Source of the DNA: Chaetoderma sp. LZ-2023a
Taxonomy: Eukaryota; Mollusca; Caudofoveata; Chaetodermatida; Chaetodermatidae
Length of the DNA stretch: 64,000 nt
Assembly: GCA_034401795.1 (NCBI GenBank)
Contig: CM067372.1
Location: forward strand, 19,631,722-19,695,721
Direction of reading: 5' to 3'
The notes beneath the pieces are model-generated. The model was not told the DNA's origin and ran no database searches. It saw only the letters and a program-made list of their open reading frames with translations. Numbering within the stretch: position 1 is the first letter of the stretch; every line of letters begins with the position of its first letter. The translations under genes were made by a program, and so were the position numbers. Shown piece by piece: positions 29,105 through 42,304 of this stretch.

Positions 29105-31061
29105 AGTTGAGTCTGTCTCTGTTTCTGTATCTGTCTCTTTGTGTGTCTGTCTCTTTGTGTGTATGTCTCTTTGTGTGTATGTCTCTTTGTGTTTATGTCT
29201 CTTTGTTTCTGTGCCTGTCTCTTTGTTTCTGTATCTGTCTCTTTGTTTCTGTGTCTCTCTTTGTGTGTCTGTCTCTTTGTTTCTGTGTATGTCTTTGTTT
29301 CTGTGTATGTCTCTTTGTTTCTGTGTCTGTCTCTTTGTTTCTGTGTCTGTCTCTTTGTTTCTGTGTATGTGTATGTTTCTGTTTCTGTCTCTTTGTTTCT
29401 GTATCTGTCTCTTTGTTTCTGTATCTGTCTCTTTGTGTTTGTCTCTTTGTTTCTGTGTCTGTCTCTTTGTTTCTGTATCTGTCTCTTTGTGTTTGTCTCT
29501 TTGTTTCTGTGTCTGTCTCTTTGTGTGTCTGTCTCTTTGTTTCTGTGTCTGTCTCTTTGTTTCTGTTTATGTCTCTTTGTGTGTCTGTCTCTTTGTTTCT
29601 GTGTCTGTCTCTTTGTTTCTGTTTCTGTCTCTTTGTGTGTCTGTCTCTGTGTTTATGTCTCTTTGTTTCTGTTTCTGTCTCTGTGTTTATGTCTCTTTGT
29701 GTGTATGTCTCTTTGTTTCTGTGTCTGTCTCTTTGTGTTTATGTCTCTTTGTGTGTCTGTCTCTTTGTTTCTGTTTCTGTCTCTTTGTTTCTGTTTCTGT
29801 CTCTGTGTGTCTGTCTCTTTGTTTCTGTTTCTGTCTCTGTGTGTCTGTCTCTTTGTTTCTGTGTCTGTCTCTTTGTTTCTGTTTCTGTCTCTTTGTGTTT
29901 ATGTCTCTTTGTTTCTGTGTCTGTCTCTTTGTTTCTGTGTCTGTCTCTTTGTTTCTGTTTCTGTGTCTTTGTTTCTGTTTCTGTCTCTTTGTTTCTGTCT
30001 CTGTCACTTTGTTTCTGTATCTGTCTCTTTGTTTCTGTTTCTGTCTCTTTGTTTCTGTTTCTGTCTCTTTGGTTCTGTTTCTGTGTCTTTGTTTCTGTAT
30101 CTGTCTCTTTGTTTCTGTATCTGTCTCTTTGTGTGTCTGTCTCTTTGTTTCTGTTTCTGTCTCTGTGTGTCTGTCTCTTTGTTTCTGTATCTGTCTCTTT
30201 GTGTGTCTGTCTCTTTGTTTCTGTTTCTGTCTCTGTGTGTCTGTCTCTTTGTTTCTGTTTCTGTCTCTTTGTTTCTGTTTCTGTCTCTTTGTTTCTGTAT
30301 CTGTCTCTTTGTGTGTATGTCTCTTTGTTTCTGTTTCTGTCTCTTTGTTTCTGTTTCTGTCTCTTTGTTTCTGTGTCTGTCTCTTTGTGTGTATGTCTCT
30401 TTGTTTCTGTTTCTGTCTCTTTGTGTGTATGTCTCTTTGTTTCTGTGTCTGTCTCTGTGTGTATGTCTCTTTGTTTCTGTTTCTGTCTCTGTGTGTCTGT
30501 CTCTTTGTTTCTGTTTCTGTCTCTTTGTTTCTGTATCTGTCTCTTTGTTTCTGTATCTGTCTCTTTGTTTCTGTTTCTGTCTCTTTGTTTCTATTTCTGT
30601 CTCTTTGTTTCTGTTTCTGTCTCTTTGTTTCTGTTTCTGTCTCTTTGTTTCTGTTTCTGTCTCTTTGTTTCTGTTTCTGTCTCTTTGTTTCTATTTCTGT
30701 CTCTTTGTTTCTGTTTCTGTCTCTTTGTTTCTGTTTCTGTCTCTTTGTATCTGTTTCTGTCTCTTTGTTTCTGTTTCTGTCTCTTTGTTTCTGTTTCTGT
30801 CTCTTTGTTTCTGTATCTGTCTCTTTGTTTCTGTATCTGTCTCTTTGTGTGCATGTCTCTTTGTTTCTGTTTCTGTCTCTTTGTTTCTGTTTCTGTCTCT
30901 TTGTTTCTGTATCTGTCTCTTTGTGTGTATGTCTCTTTGTTTCTGTGTCTGTCTCTTTGTTTCTGTGTTTATGTCTCTGTGTTTATGGTATGCCTCGTTG
31001 TTTCTGTGTGTGTCTCTTTGTTTCTGTTTCTGTCTCTTTGTTTCTGTGTCTGTTTCTGTGT
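29105..31061 (+). repeat. 20-bp minisatellite (CTGTCTCTTTGTTTCTGTTT)
   Basis: About 98 imperfect 20-bp pyrimidine-rich units. Because 20 is not a multiple of three, all three plus frames stay open for 640-680 codons; these are not genes. The 3' part (from about 30260) is duplicated at 33003-33765. Confidence 0.97.
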
Positions 31062-31261
31062 AACCATTTACTCAACACAAAGTCTGAAGACAAAATCTGC
31101 AGACGGTGCTAGGGTTAACAATGGATCTAATCCATCACAGTTCGCCTTTCCATAGGATCCATCTATCATCTGACCTCATAATCATCTAAGTGGCGTGTAG
31201 GATGGCTTCATAATCATTATGTCATAAATGATTCTATTTGGCGTGTCTTTAACTCTTAAAT
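31062..31261 (+). other. 200-bp unique spacer between the 20-bp and 42-bp arrays
   Basis: Non-repetitive sequence repeated once more, apparently identical, at 33766-33965. No gene seen. Confidence 0.7.
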
Positions 31262-32999
31262 AGAACACATTACCATTGCTCTTATAGTGTTTGTGTATCG
31301 CAGCTAACACATTACCATTGCTCTTATAGTGTTTGTGTATTGCAACTAACACATTACCATTGCTCTTATAGTGTTTGTGTATCGCAGCTAGCACATTACC
31401 ATTGCTCTTATAGTGTTTGTGTATCGCAACTAACACATTACCATTGCTCTTATAGTGTTTGTGTATCGCAGCTAGCACATTACCATTGCTCTTATAGTGT
31501 TTGTGTATCGCAGCTAGCACATTACCATGGCTCTTATAGTGTTTGTGTATCGCAGCTAACCCATTACCATTGCTCTTATAGTGTTTGTGTATCGCAACTA
31601 ACACATTACCATGGCTCTTAGTGTTTGTGTATCGCAGCTAACACATTACCATTGCTCTTATAGTGTTTGTGTATCGCAGCTAGCACATTACCATTGCTCT
31701 TATAGTGTTTGTGTATCACAGCTAACACATTACCATGGCTCTTATAGTGTTTGTTTATCGCAGCTAACACATTACCATTGCTCTTATAGTGTTTGTGTAT
31801 CGCAGCTAACACATTACCATTGCTCTTATAGTGTTTGTGTATCGCAGCTAGCACATTACCATTGCTCTTAGTGTTTGTGTATCGCAACTAACACATTACC
31901 ATTGCTCTTATAGTGTTTGTGTATTGCAACTAACACATTACCATTGCTCTTATAGTGTTTGTGTATCGCAGCTAGCACATTACCATTGCTCTTATAGTGT
32001 TTGTGTATCGCAACTAACACATTACCATTGCTCTTATAGTGTTTGTGTATCGCAGCTAGCACATTACCATTGCTCTTATAGTGTTTGTGTATCGCAGCTA
32101 GCACATTACCATTGCTCTTATAGTGTTTGTGTATCGCAGCTCGCACATTACCATGGCTCTTATAGTGTTTGTGTATCGCAGCTAACCCATTACCATTGCT
32201 CTTATAGTGTTTGTGTATCGCAACTAACACATTACCATGGCTCTTATAGTGTTTGTGTATCGCAGCTAACACATTACCATTGCTCTTATAGTGTTTGTGT
32301 ATCGCAGCTAGCACATTACCATTGCTCTTATAGTGTTTGTGTATCACAGCTAACACATTACCATGGCTCTTATAGTGTTTGTTTATCGCAGCTAACACAT
32401 TACCATTGCTCTTATAGTGTTTGTATCGCAGCTAACACATTACCATTGCTCTTATAGCGTTTGTGTATTGCAGCTAACACATTACCATTGCTCTTATAGC
32501 GTTTGTGTATCGCAGCTAACAAATTACCATTGCTCTTATAGTGTTTGTGTATCGCAACTAGCACATTACCATTGCTCTTAGTGTTTGTGTATCGCAACTA
32601 ACACATTACCATTGCTTTTATAGTGTTTGTGTATCGCAGCTAACACATTACCATTGCTCTTATAGTGTTTGTGTATCGCAGCTAGCACATTACCATTGCT
32701 CTTAGTGTTTGTGTATCGCAACTAACACATTACCATTGCTTTTATAGTGTTTGTGTATCGCAGCTAACACATTACCATTGCTCTTATAGTGTTTGTGTAT
32801 CGCAGCTAACACATTACCATTGCTCTTATAGTGTTTGTGTATCGCAACTAACACATTACCATTGCTCTTATAGTGTTTGTGTATCGCAGCTAGCACATTA
32901 CCATTGCTCTTATAGTGTTTGTGTATCGCAGCTAGCACATTACCATTGCTCTTATAGTGTTTGTGTATCGCAGCTCACACATTACCATGGCTCTTATAG
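31262..32999 (+). repeat. 42-bp satellite, first array
   Basis: Units of ACACATTACCATTGCTCTTA followed by TAGTGTTTGTGTATCGCAGCTA, with some 38-39-bp variants. As 42 is divisible by three, open frames on both strands are artefacts (MQLTHYH and AIHKHYKSN repeats). Confidence 0.97.
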
Positions 33000-35703
33000 T
33001 GTTTCTGTCTCTTTGTTTCTGTTTCTGTCTCTTTGTTTCTGTATCTGTCTCTTTGTGTGTATGTCTCTTTGTTTCTGTTTCTGTCTCTTTGTTTCTGTTT
33101 CTGTCTCTTTGTTTCTGTGTCTGTCTCTTTGTGTGTATGTCTCTTTGTTTCTGTTTCTGTCTCTTTGTGTGTATGTCTCTTTGTTTCTGTGTCTGTCTCT
33201 GTGTGTATGTCTCTTTGTTTCTGTTTCTGTCTCTGTGTGTCTGTCTCTTTGTTTCTGTTTCTGTCTCTTTGTTTCTGTATCTGTCTCTTTGTTTCTGTAT
33301 CTGTCTCTTTGTTTCTGTTTCTGTCTCTTTGTTTCTATTTCTGTCTCTTTGTTTCTGTTTCTGTCTCTTTGTTTCTGTTTCTGTCTCTTTGTTTCTGTTT
33401 CTGTCTCTTTGTTTCTGTTTCTGTCTCTTTGTTTCTGTTTCTGTCTCTTTGTATCTGTTTCTGTCTCTTTGTTTCTGTTTCTGTCTCTTTGTTTCTGTTT
33501 CTGTCTCTTTGTTTCTGTATCTGTCTCTTTGTTTCTGTATCTGTCTCTTTGTGTGCATGTCTCTTTGTTTCTGTTTCTGTCTCTTTGTTTCTGTTTCTGT
33601 CTCTTTGTTTCTGTATCTGTCTCTTTGTGTGTATGTCTCTTTGTTTCTGTGTCTGTCTCTTTGTTTCTGTGTTTATGTCTCTGTGTTTATGGTATGCCTC
33701 GTTGTTTCTGTGTGTGTCTCTTTGTTTCTGTTTCTGTCTCTTTGTTTCTGTGTCTGTTTCTGTGTAACCATTTACTCAACACAAAGTCTGAAGACAAAAT
33801 CTGCAGACGGTGCTAGGGTTAACAATGGATCTAATCCATCACAGTTCGCCTTTCCATAGGATCCATCTATCATCTGACCTCATAATCATCTAAGTGGCGT
33901 GTAGGATGGCTTCATAATCATTATGTCATAAATGATTCTATTTGGCGTGTCTTTAACTCTTAAATAGAACACATTACCATTGCTCTTATAGTGTTTGTGT
34001 ATCGCAGCTAACACATTACCATTGCTCTTATAGTGTTTGTGTATTGCAACTAACACATTACCATTGCTCTTATAGTGTTTGTGTATCGCAGCTAGCACAT
34101 TACCATTGCTCTTATAGTGTTTGTGTATCGCAACTAACACATTACCATTGCTCTTATAGTGTTTGTGTATCGCAGCTAGCACATTACCATTGCTCTTATA
34201 GTGTTTGTGTATCGCAGCTAGCACATTACCATGGCTCTTATAGTGTTTGTGTATCGCAGCTAACCCATTACCATTGCTCTTATAGTGTTTGTGTATCGCA
34301 ACTAACACATTACCATGGCTCTTAGTGTTTGTGTATCGCAGCTAACACATTACCATTGCTCTTATAGTGTTTGTGTATCGCAGCTAGCACATTACCATTG
34401 CTCTTATAGTGTTTGTGTATCACAGCTAACACATTACCATGGCTCTTATAGTGTTTGTTTATCGCAGCTAACACATTACCATTGCTCTTATAGTGTTTGT
34501 GTATCGCAGCTAACACATTACCATTGCTCTTATAGTGTTTGTGTATCGCAGCTAGCACATTACCATTGCTCTTAGTGTTTGTGTATCGCAACTAACACAT
34601 TACCATTGCTCTTATAGTGTTTGTGTATTGCAACTAACACATTACCATTGCTCTTATAGTGTTTGTGTATCGCAGCTAGCACATTACCATTGCTCTTATA
34701 GTGTTTGTGTATCGCAACTAACACATTACCATTGCTCTTATAGTGTTTGTGTATCGCAGCTAGCACATTACCATTGCTCTTATAGTGTTTGTGTATCGCA
34801 GCTAGCACATTACCATTGCTCTTATAGTGTTTGTGTATCGCAGCTCGCACATTACCATGGCTCTTATAGTGTTTGTGTATCGCAGCTAACCCATTACCAT
34901 TGCTCTTATAGTGTTTGTGTATCGCAACTAACACATTACCATGGCTCTTATAGTGTTTGTGTATCGCAGCTAACACATTACCATTGCTCTTATAGTGTTT
35001 GTGTATCGCAGCTAGCACATTACCATTGCTCTTATAGTGTTTGTGTATCACAGCTAACACATTACCATGGCTCTTATAGTGTTTGTTTATCGCAGCTAAC
35101 ACATTACCATTGCTCTTATAGTGTTTGTATCGCAGCTAACACATTACCATTGCTCTTATAGCGTTTGTGTATTGCAGCTAACACATTACCATTGCTCTTA
35201 TAGCGTTTGTGTATCGCAGCTAACAAATTACCATTGCTCTTATAGTGTTTGTGTATCGCAACTAGCACATTACCATTGCTCTTAGTGTTTGTGTATCGCA
35301 ACTAACACATTACCATTGCTTTTATAGTGTTTGTGTATCGCAGCTAACACATTACCATTGCTCTTATAGTGTTTGTGTATCGCAGCTAGCACATTACCAT
35401 TGCTCTTAGTGTTTGTGTATCGCAACTAACACATTACCATTGCTTTTATAGTGTTTGTGTATCGCAGCTAACACATTACCATTGCTCTTATAGTGTTTGT
35501 GTATCGCAGCTAACACATTACCATTGCTCTTATAGTGTTTGTGTATCGCAACTAACACATTACCATTGCTCTTATAGTGTTTGTGTATCGCAGCTAGCAC
35601 ATTACCATTGCTCTTATAGTGTTTGTGTATCGCAGCTAGCACATTACCATTGCTCTTATAGTGTTTGTGTATCGCAGCTCACACATTACCATGGCTCTTA
35701 TAG
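33000..35703 (+). repeat. Second copy of a 2.7-kb segment (20-bp array, spacer, 42-bp array)
   Basis: The spacer and the 42-bp units recur with a constant offset of 2,704 bp relative to 31062-32999, including the individual unit variants. The 20-bp part is 40 bp (two units) shorter. The junction at about 33002 joins a 42-bp unit to a 20-bp unit at a shared GTTT. Either a recent tandem duplication or an assembly duplication. Confidence 0.9.
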
Positions 35704-36690
35704 TGTTTGTGTATCGCAGCTAACACATTACCATGGCTCTTATAGTGTTTGTGTATCGCAGCTAACACATTACCATGGCTCTTATAGTGTTTGTATCGCA
35801 GCTAACACATTACCATGGCTCTTATAGTGTTTGTGTATCGCAGCTAACACATTACCATTGCTCTTATAGTGTTTGTGTATCGCAGCTAGCACATTACCAT
35901 TGCTCTTAGTGTTTGTGTATCGCAACTAACTCATTACCATTGCTCTTATAGTGTTTGTGTATCGCAGCTAGCACATTACCATGGCTCTTATAGTGTTTGT
36001 GTATCGCAGCTAACACATTACCATGGCTCTTATAGTGTTTGTGTATCGCAGCTAACCCATTACCATTGCTCTTATAGTGTTTGTATCGCAGCTAACACAT
36101 TACCATTGCTCTTATAGTGTTTGTATCGCAGCTAACACATTACCATGGCTCTTATAGTGTTTGTGTATCGCAGCTAGCACATTACCATTGCTCTTATAGT
36201 GTTTGTGTATCGCAGCTCACACATTACCATGGCTCTTATAGTGTTTGTGTATCGCAGCTAACACATTACCATGGCTCTTATAGTGTTTGTGTATCGCAGC
36301 TAACACATTACCATGGCTCTTATAGTGTTTGTATCGCAGCTAACACATTACCATTGCTCTTATAGTGTTTGTGTATCGCAGCTAACACATTACCATTGCT
36401 CTTATAGTGTTTGTGTATCGCAGCTAGCACATTACCATTGCTCTTAGTGTTTGTGTATCGCAACTAACTCATTACCATTGCTCTTATAGTGTTTGTGTAT
36501 CGCAGCTAGCACATTACCATGGCTCTTATAGTGTTTGTGAATCGCAGCTAACACATTACCATGGCTCTTATAGTGTTTGTGTATCGCAGCTAACCCATTA
36601 CCATTGCTCTTATAGTGTTTGTATCGCAGCTAACACATTACCATTGCTCTTATAGTGTTTGTATCGGAGCTAACACATTACCATTGCACT
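35704..36690 (+). repeat. 42-bp satellite, continuation
   Basis: Same unit as before, more variable, with many GTTTGTATCGCAGC shortened units. A 477-bp block appears twice in it (about 35700-36120 and 36180-36680), indicating higher-order amplification. Confidence 0.92.
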
Positions 36691-37590
36691 CTATTCACTA
36701 GCCACTCAGTATCAGTGTTACTGGGAAAACAGTTTGATTGGGAGAAGCGGTGTGCTATGCATTTAATTGTCACAAGTATTTCCACTTCGATTGATTATAA
36801 ATGCTGGCAGAAAATCAAATGACCTTAGGCACGGACTGAAACACACGCATGCATGCACCTACGCACGCAAGGAGCTGTATTAGACCTGGAAGTTTGATCA
36901 GAATTTGTTCTATTTGCAGATGAATTTCATTGTCAATCAGAGCTGGTGCATTTGAAGACTGCCTGTATAACAGGTGAGAAGTATATCTAATGAGTTTACT
37001 GTCATTCATATAACTTAGGTCATCCAAGGTGGTCGCCGAAGCATTTGGCCAATCAAGTTCACTCAAACAAACTTGGTTCAGCTGCTGACCTAGATGATTT
37101 TTTAATCAATACCCCAAGCCATTTCTCAAAGTCTGTCAAAATCCAAGATGGCCACTGACCAAATTGGCATTATTTTAACAAGCCTGTATCTATATACCCT
37201 TAGGATGCTGTCTGCCAAATATGTTTGCAATCGGCCCAGAGGTTCTCGAGAAAACATTAAAAATTTCAGATTGCTTTCTTTAATAATGGGAGCTATTGGT
37301 GGGGGAAAGATCCAACATAGCCACCCAACCATTTATCCGACAATTTCGAAAATGACAAATTTGAAATCAGAAGACCAAAAAAACTATAAAACCAATATTT
37401 AATAAATCCATCAAATAAAAAATTCCATGAGATATCGCGCCAGTCATTCCACTGGTAAAATTTCAAAAATAGTCCGCTTAGCCTGAAAATGGACATTACT
37501 TAAAGACCATTTAATGGTTAATGATCTAAGCATCTGGTATGGGCACCAGTCATGGTATGAGCACCAGTCATGGATAATATATATATCTCT
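36691..37590. other. NTAN1 intron; inverted fragment of the AGCTCACCTGG repeat family
   Basis: Bases about 36840-37500 resemble the reverse orientation of the long repeat family seen at 41179-42135 and 59511-61920, with GGCCATCTTGGA-like pieces. No exon was recognised. Confidence 0.5.
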
Positions 37591-37917
37591 TGTTTCAGAT
37601 CTAAGAATCTGGAATCGGCACCAGTCATGGATAGTATATCTCTTGTTTCAGATTTAAGCATCTGGTATGGACAGCAGTCATTGATAATATATCTCTTGTT
37701 TCAGATCTAAGCATCTGGTATGGACAGCAGTCATTGATAATATATCTCTTGTTTCAGATCTAAGCATCTGGTATGGACAGCAGTCATTGATAATATATCT
37801 CTTGTTTCAGATCTAAGCATCTAGTATTGGCACCAATCATGGTATGGGCATCAGTCATGCTATGGGCACCAGTCATGCTATGGGCACCAGTCATGGATAA
37901 TATCTCTCTTGTTTCAG
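37540..37917 (+). repeat. 53-bp minisatellite containing repeated splice-acceptor sequence
   Basis: Units contain CTCTTGTTTCAGATCTAAGC. Acceptor-like AG dinucleotides occur at 37597, 37650, 37703, 37756 and 37809 (spacing 53) and the genuine one is at 37916-37917. The unit copies the polypyrimidine tract, AG and first four bases of the following NTAN1 exon. Confidence 0.85.
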
Positions 37918-37971
37918 ATCTGAATGACATTGTTAAAGAAGGAATCCATTATCCACAAATATATGGATTAG
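37918..37971 (+). CDS. NTAN1: NTAN1 exon
   Basis: 54 bp, flanked by CTTGTTTCAG and GTAAGAAC. After two bases that finish a split codon it reads LNDIVKEGIHYPQIYGL, matching the ELND...PVIYGI region of NTAN1. It ends one base into a codon that is completed by the next exon. The five upstream copies of its acceptor form the minisatellite. Confidence 0.8.
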
Positions 37972-40241
37972 GTAAGAACTCTTAACCAGCTTACCACTTA
38001 TTATTCAGCTCCATTCTACATGATAGAGCTCTGACTTACCTTAGATGACTGTTGCTGAACTCTGCTAATGTTCACCATCTAATGGTCAGGCTGGCCTTTA
38101 AAATGGGCTTGAGGAATGTCTATTTACAGCCCAAGAAGACTGTGTTTGAAAATTTATCACTGGAATGCCTGGCTCGATGATCAGTCCAGTGATAAATTAA
38201 AAAATAGTCTTCTCTTGGCATGTAAATGTACATGTATATTCACTAATCATAAATTAAAATTTTTCTCAAAAAATCTTGGCCATTAAAGTGTTAATACAAT
38301 AGCGTATGGCCAGGCCTTATGATGGCCTAGCGTCTTATGATGGCCTAGCATCTTATGATGGCCTAGCGTCTTATGATGGCCTGGCGTCTGATGGTGGCCA
38401 GGCCTTATAATGACCTAGCGTCTTATGATGGCCTAGCATCTGATGATGGCCTAGCATCTTATGATGGCCTGGCATCTGATGATGGCCTAGCATCTTATGA
38501 TGGCCTAGCATCTTATGATGACCTAGCATCTTATGATGGCCTGGCATCTGATGGTGGCCTAGCATCTTATGATGGCCTAGCATCTTATGATGGCCTAGCA
38601 TCTTATGATGGCCTAATGTCTGATGGTGGCCTAGCATCTTATGATGGCCTGGCATCTGATGGTGGCCAGGCCTTATAATGGCCTAGCGTTTTATGATGGC
38701 TTAGCATCTGATGGTGGCCTAGCATCTTATGATGGCCTATCGGCTTATGATGGCCTAGCATCTTATGATGGCCTATCGTCTTATGATGGCCTAGCATCTT
38801 ATGATGGCCTAGCATCTGATGGTGGCCTAGCACCTTATGATGGCCTAGCATCTGATGATGGCCTAGCACCTTATAATGGCCTAGCATCTTATGATGGCCT
38901 AGCATCTGATGGTGGCCTAGCACCTTATGATAGCCTAGCATCTTATGATGGCCTAGCATCTGATGGTGGCCTGGCATCTTACGAAATTCAATTTGAAGGT
39001 GTCTATTCAGTAGTAAAAATGTGAAGTTTTACTTCAGTTTAACTGTGGATTAGAATGATGTTCTGTACATCCCCAAAGATAGTCCACTAACGTGTATTGT
39101 CTGCACCCCTAAATGTGACCGAAATCATCTTGAAAAATTCTTGTTTTCATATATAAGCCGTTGTGAGATCGAGAGACTTGTGAACGAAAACCGGTAACAA
39201 AACAACCACTGTGCTATTTTTCCATTATACAATCCAGTTTCTGTTGTGTGCTAATCTTTTTTTTTAATTTTTAGTCAGGGGTATATCATTTGCCTATTCT
39301 TTTAATAAATATTTAGGATTTTACTTTACCAGCATGGTCACATTAACTGCCATGGCCCAACCTTTCACCGAAAATATGCTGCCCATAGTTACGCAACAAG
39401 TTGATAATATTAATACTATCATTGAAAGTCTTAGCTAGCACTGAGTAGTAAATGAATATCTGGCTAAATTCATGAAATATTTGCGTTTGATTTCTAACTC
39501 TAGCGAGAAAATGTATTATATATGACTGGTTATTATATTGTAATGTAAGCAACCAACATAAAATGATCGAAAATGAAATGAGATTTATCAGAAATGTTTC
39601 AAAATTCAGAGGAAAAAATGTGACTTAAGTTTATCCTTGTATATAGTGCGAACCAACTTTTTAGAACATGTAAGTTGAGCAAAAATCTGCAGACTATATA
39701 TGTGTTTATATATCGGTAGTCTGTTCGTAAATTTTAATTTCAGAAATATATTAATGATAGAGCGTTAATCTATAGAGCATAGCATGTCTTATGTCATTAA
39801 TTCTTTAGCACTCATATCAGCCACAATTCTGCAGTGGTCTTGAGAAATGTCATTCCAGTGATAGATCTTTAAAAAATAGTCTTCTCTTGGTCTGCAAATG
39901 GACATTTGGGCCGAGTAAATTGAAATTTTCTTGAACAAATTTGAGGGTTAAATGTCAAGAAAATCTCAATCTCCTTAATAAATCTCCATTTGCAGGTCAA
40001 GGGAAGACTATTTTTGAAATTTAGCATCTGAAATGACTTGCTCGGTTATTGAGTTATTCCTGTGGTAAAAGTTCAAAATGGGCATTTTGTAGGACCACTA
40101 CAGAGGCCTGTTTTGGCTGGCTGCTTGAGTGTTAACAGGTTAAATAGTCGCCTACTAGCCAATTACCGACTGGAAAATGTTATGAGAGTATGTCATGTAT
40201 GAACACAGTCAGTGTAAGCTTTGTTTTGTCACTGTTTGCAG
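37972..40241. other. NTAN1 intron with palindromic MITEs and an 18-bp minisatellite
   Basis: Contains MITE-family copies at about 38068-38293 and 39803-40145, and the 18-bp array at 38310-38985. The stretch 39000-39800 is AT-rich with no feature seen. Confidence 0.6.
38310..38985 (+). repeat. 18-bp minisatellite (GATGGCCTAGCATCTTAT)
   Basis: About 37 imperfect units with CTTAT/CTGAT and GATGG/GGTGG variants, arranged partly in higher-order blocks ending GGCCAGGCCTTATAATG. Frames on both strands stay open because 18 is a multiple of three. Confidence 0.95.
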
Positions 40242-40342
40242 CCATTGATGTGATGACTGGTGACATATTCAATGCCACATTCACAGATGAAGGACCAGAT
40301 ATTCCTCTGAGATCAGCTAGAGTTTATTCTGGCTCCCATCGT
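40242..40342 (+). CDS. NTAN1: NTAN1 exon
   Basis: 101 bp between TGTTTGCAG and GTGAGTAG. The first two bases finish the codon left open by the previous exon, then IDVMTGDIFNATFTDEGPD and LRSARVYSGSHR. This fits the AVNxxTxEIYxAxFxDxGPExxLRxAR segment of NTAN1. Ends in phase 0. Confidence 0.85.
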
Positions 40343-40349
40343 GTGAGTA

Positions 40350-40592
40350 GTAACCATTTAATGGTCATACCGGCCAAAGCCGGCCTCTGCAAATGTCATG
40401 TGGATTTCATGTCCATTTACATGCCAAGAGAATAAGTTTTTTGAAAATTTGCCACTGGAATAACTGGATCGATAGCCGAGCCAGTCAATCTAGTGATACA
40501 TTTTGAAAAATTGTATTCTCTTGGCCTGTAAATGGACATTCATTAAGAAAATATTAAACAATTTTGACCAAATTTGACCATTAAAGGATTAA
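40350..40592. mobile_element. Palindromic MITE copy next to an NTAN1 exon
   Basis: Begins AACCATTTAATGG and ends CCATTAAAGGATTAA. Inverted arms carry GCCACTGGAATAACTGG and its complement around a CGATAGCCGAG centre. It lies 8 bp inside the intron after the exon ending at 40342. Confidence 0.65.
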
Positions 40593-41178
40593 TCATAAGT
40601 GTTCATTCTATTTCAATTATTGTAATGAAAACAACTCTGCGGTATTCTAACATTTTGAAAGAAATGCTGAAATCTACATACATGTGCAAGCAGTGAGCTT
40701 GACCTTTCATAGTATTTACCACGCAGAGGATCTCGATAAAGTGATGAAAATATGATTTTATGAAATGAATAATGACGCACGCTTCATAAAATCACCCCTA
40801 AATCATTCCACTTGGATGTGCTTCGTCATGCCCTTTATGTGTGGTGGTTTATTGACAATCAAGAAGGTTCAGCTGAGCCCTTAACTCTCCTGAGAAATGT
40901 TCATTTGCCAAGACAGTCAGTTCAGTGATTAACTTTCCAAAACAGTCTCTTGGGACATTTTCTGAGAAAATTGACATTTTCTTGAGTAAATTTGAGGGTA
41001 AGGCTAGTACCATCTGTCATTAGTACCAGATTTACACAACTACCACACATAACCATTAACCATATAATGGTCAAGCCAGCCAATACCGTCCTATGCAGTA
41101 GTCATGAGCAATGTCCATTTACAGACCAAGAGACTACTCTTGAGTAGTTATCGATAACCACGTATTTGGACTCTTTAT

Positions 41179-42135
41179 TAGCTCACCTGGCCAGAATGTA
41201 GCATGTTTGGCGGCCATATTGGATTTTTTTATTTGATGGATTTTGAAGCCGAAATCGGATTTTTTGGGTAGTCTGGTTTCAAATTTCTGCTTAAATACTT
41301 CCTCTCCTTTTGCCATCAGCCATATCAGTCCAAAATCGGGGAGATATGATTAGGGGGTAAGGGCCATTAAAGTTTGCGCACGGGAAGTTGATACGGCAAA
41401 AAACATGGCCACCATCATCCAAACAAAATGTAGCATTTTTGTGCTCATATTGGTGTTTTTTGTTTGATGGATTTTGATGCCAAATTTGGTTTTATATAGC
41501 GTTTTGTATATTCTGATTTCAAATTTGCCATTTTCGAGACTGTTGGATAAACGGGTTGATGGCCATCTTGAATCCCTTTCCCGCCAAACGCTCCCATACT
41601 AAAGCAATAGGAAATTTGTAATGTATTCTTCTGTAGAACCACAGCTGATTTCAGATATATTTGACAGAATGCATCCTTAGGGCATATAGATACAGGTTTG
41701 TTCAAACGAAGCCAGTCGGTCAATTTGCCTGGTGGCCATCTTGGAAGTTGGCAGATTTTTTTTAACCGCCTTTAAAATTCTTCTTTTCCAAATCCACGTG
41801 GGAATTGATTCAAAACTCATGAAATATCACATACGGCAAAAGCTGAATCAACTTGATTGGCCTAATGCATTAGCTGCCATCATGGATGATATAGTTTTCA
41901 TGAAAATGACTTCTCCAGAACCGCTGAACGGATCGGGCCGTAATTTGATAGATATGACTGGTGACTAATGGCCATTAAAGTTTGTTCAAGGGAAGTTGAT
42001 GCGTAAAGAAACATGGTCACTGTGTTCTTGTTACAATTCTGCTCAACTCCTTAGGGTTCTACTAGATGATTGCCTTTCTAGTTGAAATGCCTGTATTCCA
42101 GGTGAGCGATACAGGCTCCTTGGCCCTCTTGTTAA
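41179..42135 (+). mobile_element. AGCTCACCTGG repeat family member (non-autonomous)
   Basis: Starts AGCTCACCTGG and ends CCAGGTGAGC plus a CTCTTGTTAAAAG tail, inverted ends. Contains GGATTTTTTTATTTGATGGA and CCATCTTGGA motifs shared with 59511-61920. No coding capacity. Confidence 0.65.
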
Positions 42136-42304
42136 AAGATATCATAATTTCCTTGACTTTTAACGGGTTAAATCATTTTAATGACACACTTAATAAATGC
42201 CTACAAATGGACATTCACTATGAAAAATATTGCAATTTTCTTGATTAGCCGTGACCATTGTAGGGTTAAAGACACAATGAATACCTGTTCAACTTTCATT
42301 TTAG

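Larger units (their letters stand above)
40343..42304. other. NTAN1 intron
   Basis: MITE copies at about 40350-40592 and partial ones near 40870-41150. A copy of the AGCTCACCTGG repeat family lies at 41179-42135. Confidence 0.6.

Noticed and set aside
29088..31155. Three overlapping plus-strand open frames of 640-682 codons, and smaller minus-strand ones
   Set aside because: All three frames are open because the DNA is a 20-bp pyrimidine-rich repeat. The 'proteins' are CLFVSVSVSLF-type repeats with no domain.
31182..36365. Numerous 60-177-codon frames with HYHCSYSVCVSQL or AIHKHYKSNGN repeats
   Set aside because: Translations of the 42-bp satellite.
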